64,000 nt of DNA from Mangrovimicrobium sediminis. Its GTDB lineage: Bacteria > Pseudomonadota > Gammaproteobacteria > Pseudomonadales > Halieaceae. Numbering within the stretch: the first letter of the stretch is position 1; each line of letters begins with the position of its first letter. Location of the stretch: contig NZ_SRLE01000007.1 in NCBI RefSeq assembly GCF_004745945.1, positions 403,745-467,744 on the forward strand. Direction: 5' to 3'. The translations under genes and the position numbers were made by a program. The notes beneath the pieces were generated by a model. That model was not told where the DNA came from and did not search any database. It saw only the letters and a program-made list of their open reading frames with translations. Of the stretch, positions 17,355 to 25,496 are shown piece after piece.

Positions 17355-17410
17355 ACTTAAAATCTCCCGGCTTTACGGCTGTGCCGGTTCGATTCCGGCT
17401 CCGGGCACCA
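17355..17410 (+). pseudogene. 3' fragment of a tRNA-Leu(UAA) gene
   Basis: From ACTTAAAATC onwards the sequence matches the anticodon loop, long variable arm, T arm (GCCGGTTCGATTCCGGC) and acceptor 3' strand TCCGGGC-A-CCA of a typical gammaproteobacterial tRNA-Leu(UAA). The matching 5' acceptor strand (GCCCGGA), the D arm and the 5' anticodon stem are missing upstream. Such 3' halves are what site-specific integration into tRNA genes leaves behind, so this may be an attachment-site scar. It is not the same sequence as the intact tRNA-Leu at 16359, so it does not form a simple direct repeat with it. Confidence 0.75.
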
Positions 17411-17450
17411 CCTGACAATCCAGCCCCAACCAGCCGCCTGATCCTTTAGC

Positions 17451-18425
17451 TCAAAGCGCCCCCTGCAGCGCCGGATGATCCGGATACACCTTGGCCAGGC
17501 TGTAGCAATTCCTGCCGTTCTGCTTGGCCTCGTACAGCGCCGCGTCTGCACGATTGACCAGGCTCTCCGAGGTATCCCCCGGCACCTGGCAGGCCACGCC
17601 GATGCTCACCGTCACCTTGGGCATCGCGCTTTCAATGGTTGCACCCCTGGAAATTTTTTCCGGCGCAGAGAAGCGCATGTTGATCTTGCGCGCAATCAGC
17701 TCGCCGCCCTCGAGGTCGGTCTCCGGCAGGATCAGCGCGAACTCCTCGCCGCCGTAGCGGCAGACCAGGTCGGTGGGGCGCCGGGCGGTCAGCTGCAGGG
17801 TGCGCGCGACAATCGCCAGGCAATCGTCGCCGACACCGTGGCCGTAGTCGTCATTGATACGCTTGAAATGGTCGATATCCAGCATCAGCAGGGTGAGGGT
17901 GTGCTTGTGGCGCACGTGGTGCTTTATCTGCGCGCGCAGCTGCTCCTCGAAATGCCGCCGGTTGTAGAGTCCGGTCAGCGCGTCCTTGTAGGCGAGGCTG
18001 GTGAGGTATTCCTGTTGCAGGCTGAGGGTCAGCTGGTGCTTGATCCGGTTGAGCAAGGTAGTGTCGCAAAACGGCTTCTGGATGAAATCGTTGCAGCCCG
18101 CGTCCCAGCATTCCTGCTGCGTCTCGGGGTCGTCCGATGAGGTCATGAAGATGATCGGGATGGGCAGCCCGAATTTCTCCGAGCGCAGCAGTTCACATAG
18201 TTGTACGCCGGAGAGTCCGTGGGGGCCGAGCCCGATATCCAGGAGGATGAGGTCCGGCGCCTCCTGTTCAATCGCGCGCATGGCTTCCAGCGAATCACTG
18301 GCCAGCAGCACCTGGTAGTGCTTTTCCAGCAGCATCGCAAGCATGGTCTGGGTGGGGAGGGTGTCCTCCACGACCAGTATTTTCGCCCTGCGGCGCTCTT
18401 CCCTGTGAATGAAAGGGGATAGCAT
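17451..18425 (-). CDS. response regulator with GGDEF diguanylate cyclase
   Basis: A 324-residue protein. Residues 14-130 are a receiver domain (ILVVEDT acidic pocket, phospho-acceptor Asp63 in LLDIG, Thr95 in FMTSS, Lys117 in IQKPF). Residues 145-315 are a GGDEF domain with an intact GGEEF active site (225-229) and an RPTD inhibitory site exactly five residues upstream (216-219), so product feedback inhibition is expected. It should make cyclic di-GMP under phosphorylation control. A strong ribosome-binding site (GGAGGAG) precedes the start. It is divergent from a hybrid histidine kinase with an HPt domain, its most likely phosphodonor system. Confidence 0.94.
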   Translation of the reverse strand: MLSPFIHREERRRAKILVVEDTLPTQTMLAMLLEKHYQVLLASDSLEAMRAIEQEAPDLILLDIGLGPHGLSGVQLCELLRSEKFGLPIPIIFMTSSDDPETQQECWDAGCNDFIQKPFCDTTLLNRIKHQLTLSLQQEYLTSLAYKDALTGLYNRRHFEEQLRAQIKHHVRHKHTLTLLMLDIDHFKRINDDYGHGVGDDCLAIVARTLQLTARRPTDLVCRYGGEEFALILPETDLEGGELIARKINMRFSAPEKISRGATIESAMPKVTVSIGVACQVPGDTSESLVNRADAALYEAKQNGRNCYSLAKVYPDHPALQGAL

Positions 18426-18705
18426 CCGGCTCCTCCTGCTGGTGTCGCGCTGAGCTCTTTATAGTCTTCAACTGAAGCGACTATCGACTCGTCGGCAGAA
18501 ATCTTTAGCTGTTCCAGCGCTAAAAAAGTGCAGCTTTGTGATGTGCCGCGATTGGCGTGGCTTCGCGCCCGGCGCGGCTCAGCCGGGGTATTCACTTTGA
18601 CGAATCGGCAGTCACGGCTTGTTGCGGCCAGAGCAAGGCGTATGCTCGGCTCAAGCTTTCTCGCGGTCGGCCGATAGCCACTGGGTACCCCTGGAGACAT
18701 CGCGC

Positions 18706-21700
18706 ATGGACGGATTGAGAGCGTCATCGGAATCCTCCGGCCAGAATCGCGTGTTGCTGGCTGCGGTGTTCCTGTTGTTCGTCTGTTTTGGCGCGGTCTA
18801 CCTGATCGAGCGCCACGTGGTGAGCAACGCCCTGCAGGAAGCCACCCGCGAGCGCATTGACCTGCTGCGCCAGCGCCTGCTCACCCGCCTGGAGGTGGAG
18901 CGCAGCGCCGTGCAGTTCCTGTCGCGGGTGCCGCCGGTGTCCGGAATCTACCGCGCCACCCAGTCCGGTGGTGTCGACCCGCTGGATGGCACCACGACGC
19001 AACAGTGGAAGCAGCGCCTGGAAAAAATCTTCACCGCCTATATCGGTGAGCATCCGGAAATCGCCCAGATTCGCTATATCGGCGTCGCCGACGGCGGGCG
19101 CGAGCTGGTGCGTGTAGACCGCAAACAGGGTCTCCTGGGGGCGGTGGGCCAGGCCCGGTTACAGCGCAAGGGCGAGACCAAGTATTTTCGTGAAATCGTC
19201 AGCCTCAATCCCAGCGAGACCTACGTCAGCCACATCGAACTGAACCGGGAATACGGCAAGCTCGACTACCCCGAGTGGCCGACCTACCGGGTCGCCAGGG
19301 GCTACTACGACGAGAGCGACCAACTGTTCGGGTTCATTATCGTCAACTACCGGGCCGCTGAATTGTTCAAGCTGTTGCAGACCGGCCAGGAGGGCGAGGT
19401 GAACCTGCTGCTCAACGACCGGGGCGACTTCCTGCTGCATCCGGATCCTGTCGTGGCCTTCGCCTTCGAGCGCGGTGAGGCGCTGCCCTGGGATGCCTAC
19501 TATCGCGCGCCGGTGCCCGCCGCCGGGCGTGGCTGGCAGTCGGTCACCGGCCCGACCGGGCGTGTGGATAATGTCCTCGCCGCCAGCATTCCGCTGATGG
19601 GCGGCAGTGTCCCGAATGCCATACGCCTGGTGCTGGGTGTCGACGATACCTTCCTGCAGCAGCGCATCATGCGCGGTACCGCCAAGATGGGCACACTGCT
19701 CGCCGTGGTTATCGGCGTTCTGATGTCGGTTATCTATTCCCAGCGCCGTGCCCACCAGGCGCTGGTGCAGACCGGCCGCGCGGAACGCCGCTACGAGTCG
19801 ACGCTGGATTACACGCCGGTAGCCCTGGTCTGGCTGGACCAATATCTCGATGTGCAGTTCGCCAACCGCACCGCGCGGCAATTGTTTGTCGGCGTTACCC
19901 CTGGCGAGAAGCTCTCACTCAAGCTGTTTCCCGAAGCGACCCGCCGGTGGGGCGCGCAGGCCTGCCAGGGCACGCTGGAGGACGGCAGGACGCGCCAGCA
20001 GGACTCGTGGTATCACGCCAGTGACGGCGAGGAGTGCTTCGGCCGGATTGTGGTCGCCCCCATCTGGGAAGTGGGTGCAGAGCCCGCCGGCGTGATCGTG
20101 ATCGTCGAGGACCAGACTGGCTTGAAGCACGCGGAGCAGCGCCTGTCCGAGGTCAACCAGGGCCTGGAACAGGAGGTGGAAACCCGTACGCGGGCGCTGC
20201 TGGAGGCGGTCGAGGACGCCCAGGCAGCCACCCGCGCCAAGGGGCGCTTCCTGGCGACCATGAGCCACGAGATCCGCACTCCCCTGCACGCGGTGTTCGG
20301 GATGCTCGGGTTGATGCGCCGCGAGTCCCTGAGCAGTTCCCAGGCGGAACACCTGGATATCGCGGAGAACAGCCTGCGCGGGCTGTCCGGCCTGCTCAAC
20401 GATATCCTGGATTTTTCCCGGCTGGAGGAGGGCAAGCTGGACGTCGCGGCGATCGAATACGAGGTCGAGAGGGTGTTTCACGCCTGCGTGCAGGCCCAGG
20501 CCGTGGCAGCACGCGCCAGGGGCCTGGAGCTGTTGGTCGACCTGGTGGCGCTGGGCCAGACGCAACTGGTCGGCGACCCGAATCGCATTCGCCAGATACT
20601 CAATAATCTGCTCAGCAACGCGATCAAATTCACCCATTCGGGCAGGGTGGTGGTGGCCGCGAGCATCGAGCCCGGCGAGGCGGCGGGGACCTGCGAGCTG
20701 TATTTCAGCGTGCGCGATACCGGTATCGGCATCGGTAGCGACAAGCTCGAAGCGATCTTCGGCCAGTTCACCCAGGCCGACGAGGGCACTGCGCGCGAAT
20801 TCGGCGGCACGGGGCTTGGGCTTTCGATCTGCCGGCAACTGTGCGAGCTCATGCACGGGGAGATCCTGGTGAACAGCAAGGAGGGCGAGGGCAGTACCTT
20901 CACGGTGCGCCTGCCGCAGGTGTTGGCGGAGCATGCGCAGGACAGCCTTGCGGCCCCCGATCTGGGCGGCAGGCAGGCACTGGTCGCTCTCGATAACCTC
21001 GAACTGACACACATTTTCAGCAAGACGCTCAAGGCCTGGGGCGCGAGCTGCCTTGCCATCGAGGACGACGTTCTCGGTGGCCAGTTGGCTGTGGGCTCAG
21101 GCAGCCAGCCCTTCGACCTGCTCGTGGTCCCGGAGTCCGCCTGGCGGCGGGATCGCCTGCTGCTGGATGACTACCGCGCTCACTGGGATGCGGTGCGGCG
21201 TCCTGTCCTGCTGGTGGTGGAAGACCCGCTCGGCGGGGCGCAAGCGGATGACACCGCGTTTGACGAGCGCACAGCGCTGCTGGCGATGCCGGCGTCCTCG
21301 CGTTCGATCAAGGTCGCGCTCGGCCTCATGCAGCGCGAAGGGCGTGGCACCGCGGCGCGCGTCGATCCGGCTTCTGATGCCGGCCACGGGCTGCAGCTGG
21401 AGGGGGCCAATATCCTGGTAGTAGACGACCACTATGCCAATCGCGAGGTGCTGCGCTGCATCATTGTGAGCAGCGGGGCGAGGATTATAGAGGCCAAGAA
21501 CGGGCTGGATGCCATCTCGGCCATGCAGCAGGCGCCCCTCGATGCACCGATACACCTGGTACTCATGGATTGCCACATGCCGGTGATGGACGGGTACCAG
21601 GCCACCGAACGCATTCGCTCGGGTGCGGCGGGCCACCGCTACCTCAAAGTCCCGATCATTGCGCTGACGGCGGCGGCGATGAAAGGCGAGCGCGAGCGCT

Positions 21701-22245
21701 GCCTGGCACTGGGCATGAGCGATTACCTGAGCAAGCCGTTCGAGATATCCCAACTCGAGGCGCTGGTGCGCGACTGGCTGGCGGATTTCGTCGCCGCAGC
21801 CGACCTCGAGCCGATCGAAGGGGAGCAGTCGGCCCGGCAAGACTCCCGTGTCGACCTACCCCGCGACACGGCCGGGCCGACCCCCCACCTCACCCCGTCC
21901 GAACAGGTCTGGGATCGCGAGGGCGCACTGCGGCGTATGGGCAACCGGGAGGACGTGCTGCAGCAGGTGCTGCGTACCTTTGCCCGCACGGCCCCGGACA
22001 TGTGGTCCCAGCTGCGCGCGCACCTGGCAATTGGCGACCGCACACAGTTCCGCGAGGTTGCCCATGGCTTCAAGGGCATTGCGTTGAATGTGGGGGCGAC
22101 GGATATCGCTGAAATCGCCCGTCACCTGGAGCGCAATGCCGACAAGGCCGAGGACCACGAACTCGCCGCCGTGGTCACCGACCTCGAGGTCGCGGTGGAA
22201 CGCTTCCTGGATATTGCCTGCACGCCCGATTCGAACACGGGCTGA
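18706..22245 (+). CDS. hybrid sensor histidine kinase with receiver and HPt
   Basis: A 1179-residue membrane kinase; ATG 18706 with GGAG nine bases upstream starts just before TM1 (residues 16-35). A periplasmic sensor region of about 290 residues follows, then TM2 (about 328-344), a PAS domain (about 365-480), a coiled coil, the HisKA box SHEIRTP with His521, and an HATPase domain (NLLSNAIKFT, DTGIGI, GGTGLGLSI). A degenerate receiver lies at about 765-890: where the Asp should be it reads LLVVPESAW. A true receiver (about 902-1020, Asp955 in LMDCHMPVMDG) and a C-terminal HPt with His1120 (AHGFKGIALNVGA) complete a phosphorelay. It probably feeds the divergent receiver-GGDEF protein. Confidence 0.94.
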   Translation: MDGLRASSESSGQNRVLLAAVFLLFVCFGAVYLIERHVVSNALQEATRERIDLLRQRLLTRLEVERSAVQFLSRVPPVSGIYRATQSGGVDPLDGTTTQQWKQRLEKIFTAYIGEHPEIAQIRYIGVADGGRELVRVDRKQGLLGAVGQARLQRKGETKYFREIVSLNPSETYVSHIELNREYGKLDYPEWPTYRVARGYYDESDQLFGFIIVNYRAAELFKLLQTGQEGEVNLLLNDRGDFLLHPDPVVAFAFERGEALPWDAYYRAPVPAAGRGWQSVTGPTGRVDNVLAASIPLMGGSVPNAIRLVLGVDDTFLQQRIMRGTAKMGTLLAVVIGVLMSVIYSQRRAHQALVQTGRAERRYESTLDYTPVALVWLDQYLDVQFANRTARQLFVGVTPGEKLSLKLFPEATRRWGAQACQGTLEDGRTRQQDSWYHASDGEECFGRIVVAPIWEVGAEPAGVIVIVEDQTGLKHAEQRLSEVNQGLEQEVETRTRALLEAVEDAQAATRAKGRFLATMSHEIRTPLHAVFGMLGLMRRESLSSSQAEHLDIAENSLRGLSGLLNDILDFSRLEEGKLDVAAIEYEVERVFHACVQAQAVAARARGLELLVDLVALGQTQLVGDPNRIRQILNNLLSNAIKFTHSGRVVVAASIEPGEAAGTCELYFSVRDTGIGIGSDKLEAIFGQFTQADEGTAREFGGTGLGLSICRQLCELMHGEILVNSKEGEGSTFTVRLPQVLAEHAQDSLAAPDLGGRQALVALDNLELTHIFSKTLKAWGASCLAIEDDVLGGQLAVGSGSQPFDLLVVPESAWRRDRLLLDDYRAHWDAVRRPVLLVVEDPLGGAQADDTAFDERTALLAMPASSRSIKVALGLMQREGRGTAARVDPASDAGHGLQLEGANILVVDDHYANREVLRCIIVSSGARIIEAKNGLDAISAMQQAPLDAPIHLVLMDCHMPVMDGYQATERIRSGAAGHRYLKVPIIALTAAAMKGERERCLALGMSDYLSKPFEISQLEALVRDWLADFVAAADLEPIEGEQSARQDSRVDLPRDTAGPTPHLTPSEQVWDREGALRRMGNREDVLQQVLRTFARTAPDMWSQLRAHLAIGDRTQFREVAHGFKGIALNVGATDIAEIARHLERNADKAEDHELAAVVTDLEVAVERFLDIACTPDSNTG

Positions 22246-22269
22246 GGCCGCCGTACACTGCGACGGCAG

Positions 22270-22680
22270 TCAGCCTGTGGCAGGCGGCTGGCGGTGGTAG
22301 GTCTCGTGGGTCGCGAGTATCACATGCCGCTCCAGTCCGTTGAGGCGATGATGGTTGCCCTGTGCGTATTCGCTGGAATCCACCATGTCGAGGAAGGCGG
22401 TCGGCGAGGGGTAGCGCACCAGCACGGCGTAGTCCCATTCGCCGTCGGCGCAGCAGCCGAACGCAGTACCGCGTACCTTGCCGGCCCATATCACGGTTCC
22501 CCCGCGGGACTTGATCAGCGGCATGGTGAGGGCGCTGTAGCGCACATAGGCATCCCAGCCGGTGCCATTGCCGTCGATGGAAGCGGCGCGAAAGCGCAGC
22601 AGGTTGAGCATGGTGACGGGGGCTTCGGGATCGAGGTGCTCCACCGCGTCCCGTTGTAACCTGTCTTCGTTGGGCTGCAT
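22270..22680 (-). CDS. DUF1330 domain-containing protein
   Basis: A 136-residue protein of the ferredoxin-like dimeric alpha/beta barrel type. VTMLNLLRFRA, WDAYVRYSALTMPLIKSRGGTVIWAGKV and the terminal YPSPTAFLDMVDSSEYAQGNHHRLNGLERHVILAT block match DUF1330 and EthD-like families, where the pattern YPS...F..M..S.EY is diagnostic. A GGGAG ribosome-binding site precedes the ATG. It is a single gene convergent with the hybrid kinase. No function is established for the family. Confidence 0.88.
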   Translation of the reverse strand: MQPNEDRLQRDAVEHLDPEAPVTMLNLLRFRAASIDGNGTGWDAYVRYSALTMPLIKSRGGTVIWAGKVRGTAFGCCADGEWDYAVLVRYPSPTAFLDMVDSSEYAQGNHHRLNGLERHVILATHETYHRQPPATG

Positions 22681-22853
22681 GCGATCTCCCTTCTGCCTGC
22701 TGTCCAGCCAAGTAATTCCAGTATAGAAGATACGCGCCCTGCGGCTAGCCGGCTCAATCGAATGCGGTTTGCGGCGTGGTAGCGCGCTTCCTTTGTCCGC
22801 CGGGCGGCTGCTATCCTTCGCTCTTTGCCCCCAACACGAGAAGCGAGGCTCCC

Positions 22854-23480
22854 TTGAAGCAGGCCCTGGTCAACATGTTAACAATGCAGGACCGGATGAA
22901 TTCCCGGGTCCACCCCCAGTGGATAGAGCAGCACTTTGCCTGGTATCGCGCCGCCTGGATCGAATGCGGGGAGCTTATCGACCACTACGGCTTCAAGTGG
23001 TGGAAGAAGCAGGCACCGGACATGGAGCAGGTGCGCCTGGAGGTCATCGATATCTGGCACTTCGGCCTGTCGGCGCTGTTCGTCGAGGGCAAGTCGATCG
23101 ACGCCATCGCCGAGGAAATCGTCGCGCAACTGGAGGCGCACCAGCCGTCGGGGCTCGACGTGCGCGAGGCCACCGAGGCGCTCGCCCTGCACGCCCTGCA
23201 GACCCGCGGTTTCAGCCCGGCGCTGTTCCACGACCTGATGCTCGCCGCGGAGCTGGACTTCGACGGCCTGTACCGCGCCTACGTGGGCAAGAACGTGCTG
23301 AACTTCTTCCGCCAGGACCACGGCTACAAGGAAGGCACTTACATCAAGAACTGGGCCGGGCGCGAGGACAACGAGCACCTGGTGGAATTGCAGGCCACTC
23401 TCGACGCCACGGCACCGGACTTCGCCGACAACGTCTATGCAGCCCTGGCGCAGCGCTACGGCGAGGCGCTCGCGGGCTGA
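22854..23480 (+). CDS. dUTP diphosphatase, dimeric all-alpha (MazG-like)
   Basis: A 208-residue dUTPase_2 family enzyme that hydrolyses dUTP to dUMP and pyrophosphate, keeping uracil out of DNA. The start is taken as TTG 22854 (MKQALVNMLTMQDRMN), because GAGG lies five bases upstream and this is where family homology begins; ATG 22875 is an alternative. The metal-binding motifs are WIECGELIDH (ExxE) and LEVIDIWHF (ExxD), and HYGFKWWKKQ and DHGYKEGTYIKNW are family blocks that contact the base and phosphates. It is followed three bases later by the gene of unknown function, implying one transcript. Confidence 0.9.
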   Translation: MKQALVNMLTMQDRMNSRVHPQWIEQHFAWYRAAWIECGELIDHYGFKWWKKQAPDMEQVRLEVIDIWHFGLSALFVEGKSIDAIAEEIVAQLEAHQPSGLDVREATEALALHALQTRGFSPALFHDLMLAAELDFDGLYRAYVGKNVLNFFRQDHGYKEGTYIKNWAGREDNEHLVELQATLDATAPDFADNVYAALAQRYGEALAG

Positions 23481-23483
23481 CGC

Positions 23484-24380
23484 ATGAGTGAGGAAACCGC
23501 CGCCGGCAAGCTCTCGACCACCGCGCTGGCGCGCAAGCTGAACATTCCCGCGCAGCAGCTGTTTGCCACGTTGCGCGACTACGGCTGGATCCAGCGTTCG
23601 GGCGAGACCTGGGTGCTGTTGCCCAAGGGAGAGTTCGAGGGCGGCTCCTACCAGAACAGCCGCCGTTTCGGGCGTTACATTGTCTGGCCGCAGACTATCG
23701 ACCACCATCCGCTACTGAGTGCTATCGAATCCAACCAGCGCATCACCGCCGCGACCATGCGCCGCTACTACCCGCGCCTGGAGACCCGGCAGATCAACCG
23801 CGCGCTGGCGGAAATCGGCCTGCAGCACCACAGCATCCTCGGCTGGGAACTGACCGCGCTGGGCTGCACCATGGGCGGCCAGCAGGCCGAGAGCGAGGCC
23901 TCGGGTGCGTTCTATGTCACCTGGCCCCACGAGATCATCGACAACCCGGTGGTGCACCGCGAGCTGAGCCGCCAGTCGGACCAGATTCCGGCGCCGCCGG
24001 CCGCAGGCGGCGCGGAGCCGGACCTGTTCGCGGGGGAGGGCGAGGCCCCGGGCTGCGAGGGCATCGATGGCCACAGCGTGAAGACGCCGCTGCAGATGCG
24101 TGTCTGCAACTGGCTGTACCTGGCGCAACTGGCCCACGCCTACCGCCGCGCGCTGCCGGTGGAGGAACTGGTCCACGCGGATTTTTACCTGCCGGCTGGC
24201 AATGTCTACATCGACTGCTGGGACGATGCCATCGATGCCACCGAGATGCGCGCGCGGCTGAAAAAGCGCGAGATCTACGCGGCGATGGACCTGCGCGCCA
24301 TCGAGGTCAATGCCGACGACGCCAACCGCCTCGACGAGGTGCTCGGGCGCGGGCTGTTGGCCTTCGGTATTCGCTGCTAG
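23484..24380 (+). CDS. unrecognised protein: two winged-helix-like repeats and a PD-(D/E)XK-like tail
   Basis: A 298-residue protein with an internal duplication. Residues 11-76 and about 87-156 each consist of a helix-turn-helix-like stretch (TTALARKLNIPAQQLFATL; ITAATMRRYYPRLETRQINR), a Trp-led strand, a GG(S/Q)(Y/Q) turn and a strand ending in VWP or TWP followed by IDxxP. The first copy resembles phage KilA-C-type antirepressor domains. After a Gly/Ala linker (165-195), residues 200-298 carry ADFYLP, YIDCW, a KKREIY helix and LRAIEV, the spacing of a nuclease-like PD-(D/E)XK fold (candidate residues Asp233, Asp244, Lys260/261, Glu274). It follows the dUTPase by three bases. DNA binding is inferred; the function is unknown. 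Confidence 0.8.
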   Translation: MSEETAAGKLSTTALARKLNIPAQQLFATLRDYGWIQRSGETWVLLPKGEFEGGSYQNSRRFGRYIVWPQTIDHHPLLSAIESNQRITAATMRRYYPRLETRQINRALAEIGLQHHSILGWELTALGCTMGGQQAESEASGAFYVTWPHEIIDNPVVHRELSRQSDQIPAPPAAGGAEPDLFAGEGEAPGCEGIDGHSVKTPLQMRVCNWLYLAQLAHAYRRALPVEELVHADFYLPAGNVYIDCWDDAIDATEMRARLKKREIYAAMDLRAIEVNADDANRLDEVLGRGLLAFGIRC

Positions 24381-24386
24381 GTCGTC

Positions 24387-25496
24387 TCAGCGGCGTGCGA
24401 GCAGCACGCCGCACTCCATGTGATCCGTGTACGGGAACTGGTCGAACAGCGCGAAGCGCTGCACGGCGTGGGTAGCTGTGAGCTGCGCCAGGTTGGCGGC
24501 GAGTGTCTCGGGGTTGCAGGAGATGTACAGGATGTTGTCGAAACCGGCGACCATGGCCAGGGTTTGCGCATCCAGCCCGGCGCGCGGCGGGTCGACGAAC
24601 ACACTGCGCAGGTCGTACTGCGCCAGCGGCTGCGGCAGCTTGGCCAGGCGCCGGAATTCGCGCTCGCCGCGCATCGCCTGGGTGACTTCCTCCGCCGCCA
24701 GCCGGATCACCTGCACGTTCTCCACGGCGTTGGCGAGGATGTTGTCCTGGGCAGCGCGCACGCTGGCCTTGGCCAGCTCCGTCGCCACCACCTGGTCGAA
24801 CCGGCGCGACAGGGGCAGGGTGAAGTTGCCGTTGCCGCAGTAGAGTTCCAGCAGGTCGCCGTCCAGTTGCTCCGCCCGCTGGCAGGCCCAGTCGATCATG
24901 CTGATATTGACCCGCGCATTGGGCTGGGTGAAGGCCTGCTCGTATTGCCGGTATCGCCATTCGCGCCCGTCCACCGGTAGGACTTCCTCTACCCAGTCCT
25001 GTCCCAGCACGATTTTCTGGCGCCGGCTGCGGCCGATCAGCGACAGCCGTGGCAGCTTGACCTGCAACTGCGAGCGCAGTTTTTCGGCGACAGCTTCCCA
25101 TTCCTCGTCCAGTCGCCGGTGGTAGATGAGCGTGACCAGGGTGTCGCCGGCGAGGGTGGACAGGAACTCCACCTGGAACAGTTTGCGGCGCAGTACCGGG
25201 TCTGCACTCAGGGCCGTGCGCAACGCCGGCATCAAGCGCTGGATGGTCTCGCAGGCGATCGGGAACTCGCGGATGGGCACTGGCGTTTTCGGGTCGTCCG
25301 CGCGGAACATCACGTAGTCGAGGGCGTCGCCGTCGTGCCACATGCGAAATTCCGCGCGCATGCGAAAGCCGGTGGGCGGCGAGGGAAACACTTCGGGCTC
25401 CGGCAGCGCCAGTTCGCTGAACAGTTGCCGGGTGGTGGCGACCTTGGCCTGCAGCAGTGCCTCGTAGTCCCGGGGCTGGACGCGCGACAGTGGCAT
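24387..25496 (-). CDS. trmA: tRNA (uracil-54-C5)-methyltransferase
   Basis: A 369-residue SAM-dependent methyltransferase that makes ribothymidine (m5U54) in the tRNA T loop and in tmRNA. The start MPLSRVQPRDYEALL at 25496 is fixed by a TGATG overlap with the stop of the preceding ybiB-like gene. Family marks are GFRMRAEFRMWHDG, QPN near the T-loop site, the SAM motif LLELYCGNGNFTLPLS, FVDPPRAGLD and SCNPETL with the catalytic Cys, plus the closing FPYTDHMECGVLL. It is the last gene of the minus-strand tusDCBE-ybiB-trmA run. Confidence 0.96.
   Translation of the reverse strand: MPLSRVQPRDYEALLQAKVATTRQLFSELALPEPEVFPSPPTGFRMRAEFRMWHDGDALDYVMFRADDPKTPVPIREFPIACETIQRLMPALRTALSADPVLRRKLFQVEFLSTLAGDTLVTLIYHRRLDEEWEAVAEKLRSQLQVKLPRLSLIGRSRRQKIVLGQDWVEEVLPVDGREWRYRQYEQAFTQPNARVNISMIDWACQRAEQLDGDLLELYCGNGNFTLPLSRRFDQVVATELAKASVRAAQDNILANAVENVQVIRLAAEEVTQAMRGEREFRRLAKLPQPLAQYDLRSVFVDPPRAGLDAQTLAMVAGFDNILYISCNPETLAANLAQLTATHAVQRFALFDQFPYTDHMECGVLLARR

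Noticed and set aside
16359..17410. attL/attR direct repeat pair
   Set aside because: The two tRNA-Leu 3' ends differ at many positions, so they are not copies of one attachment core.
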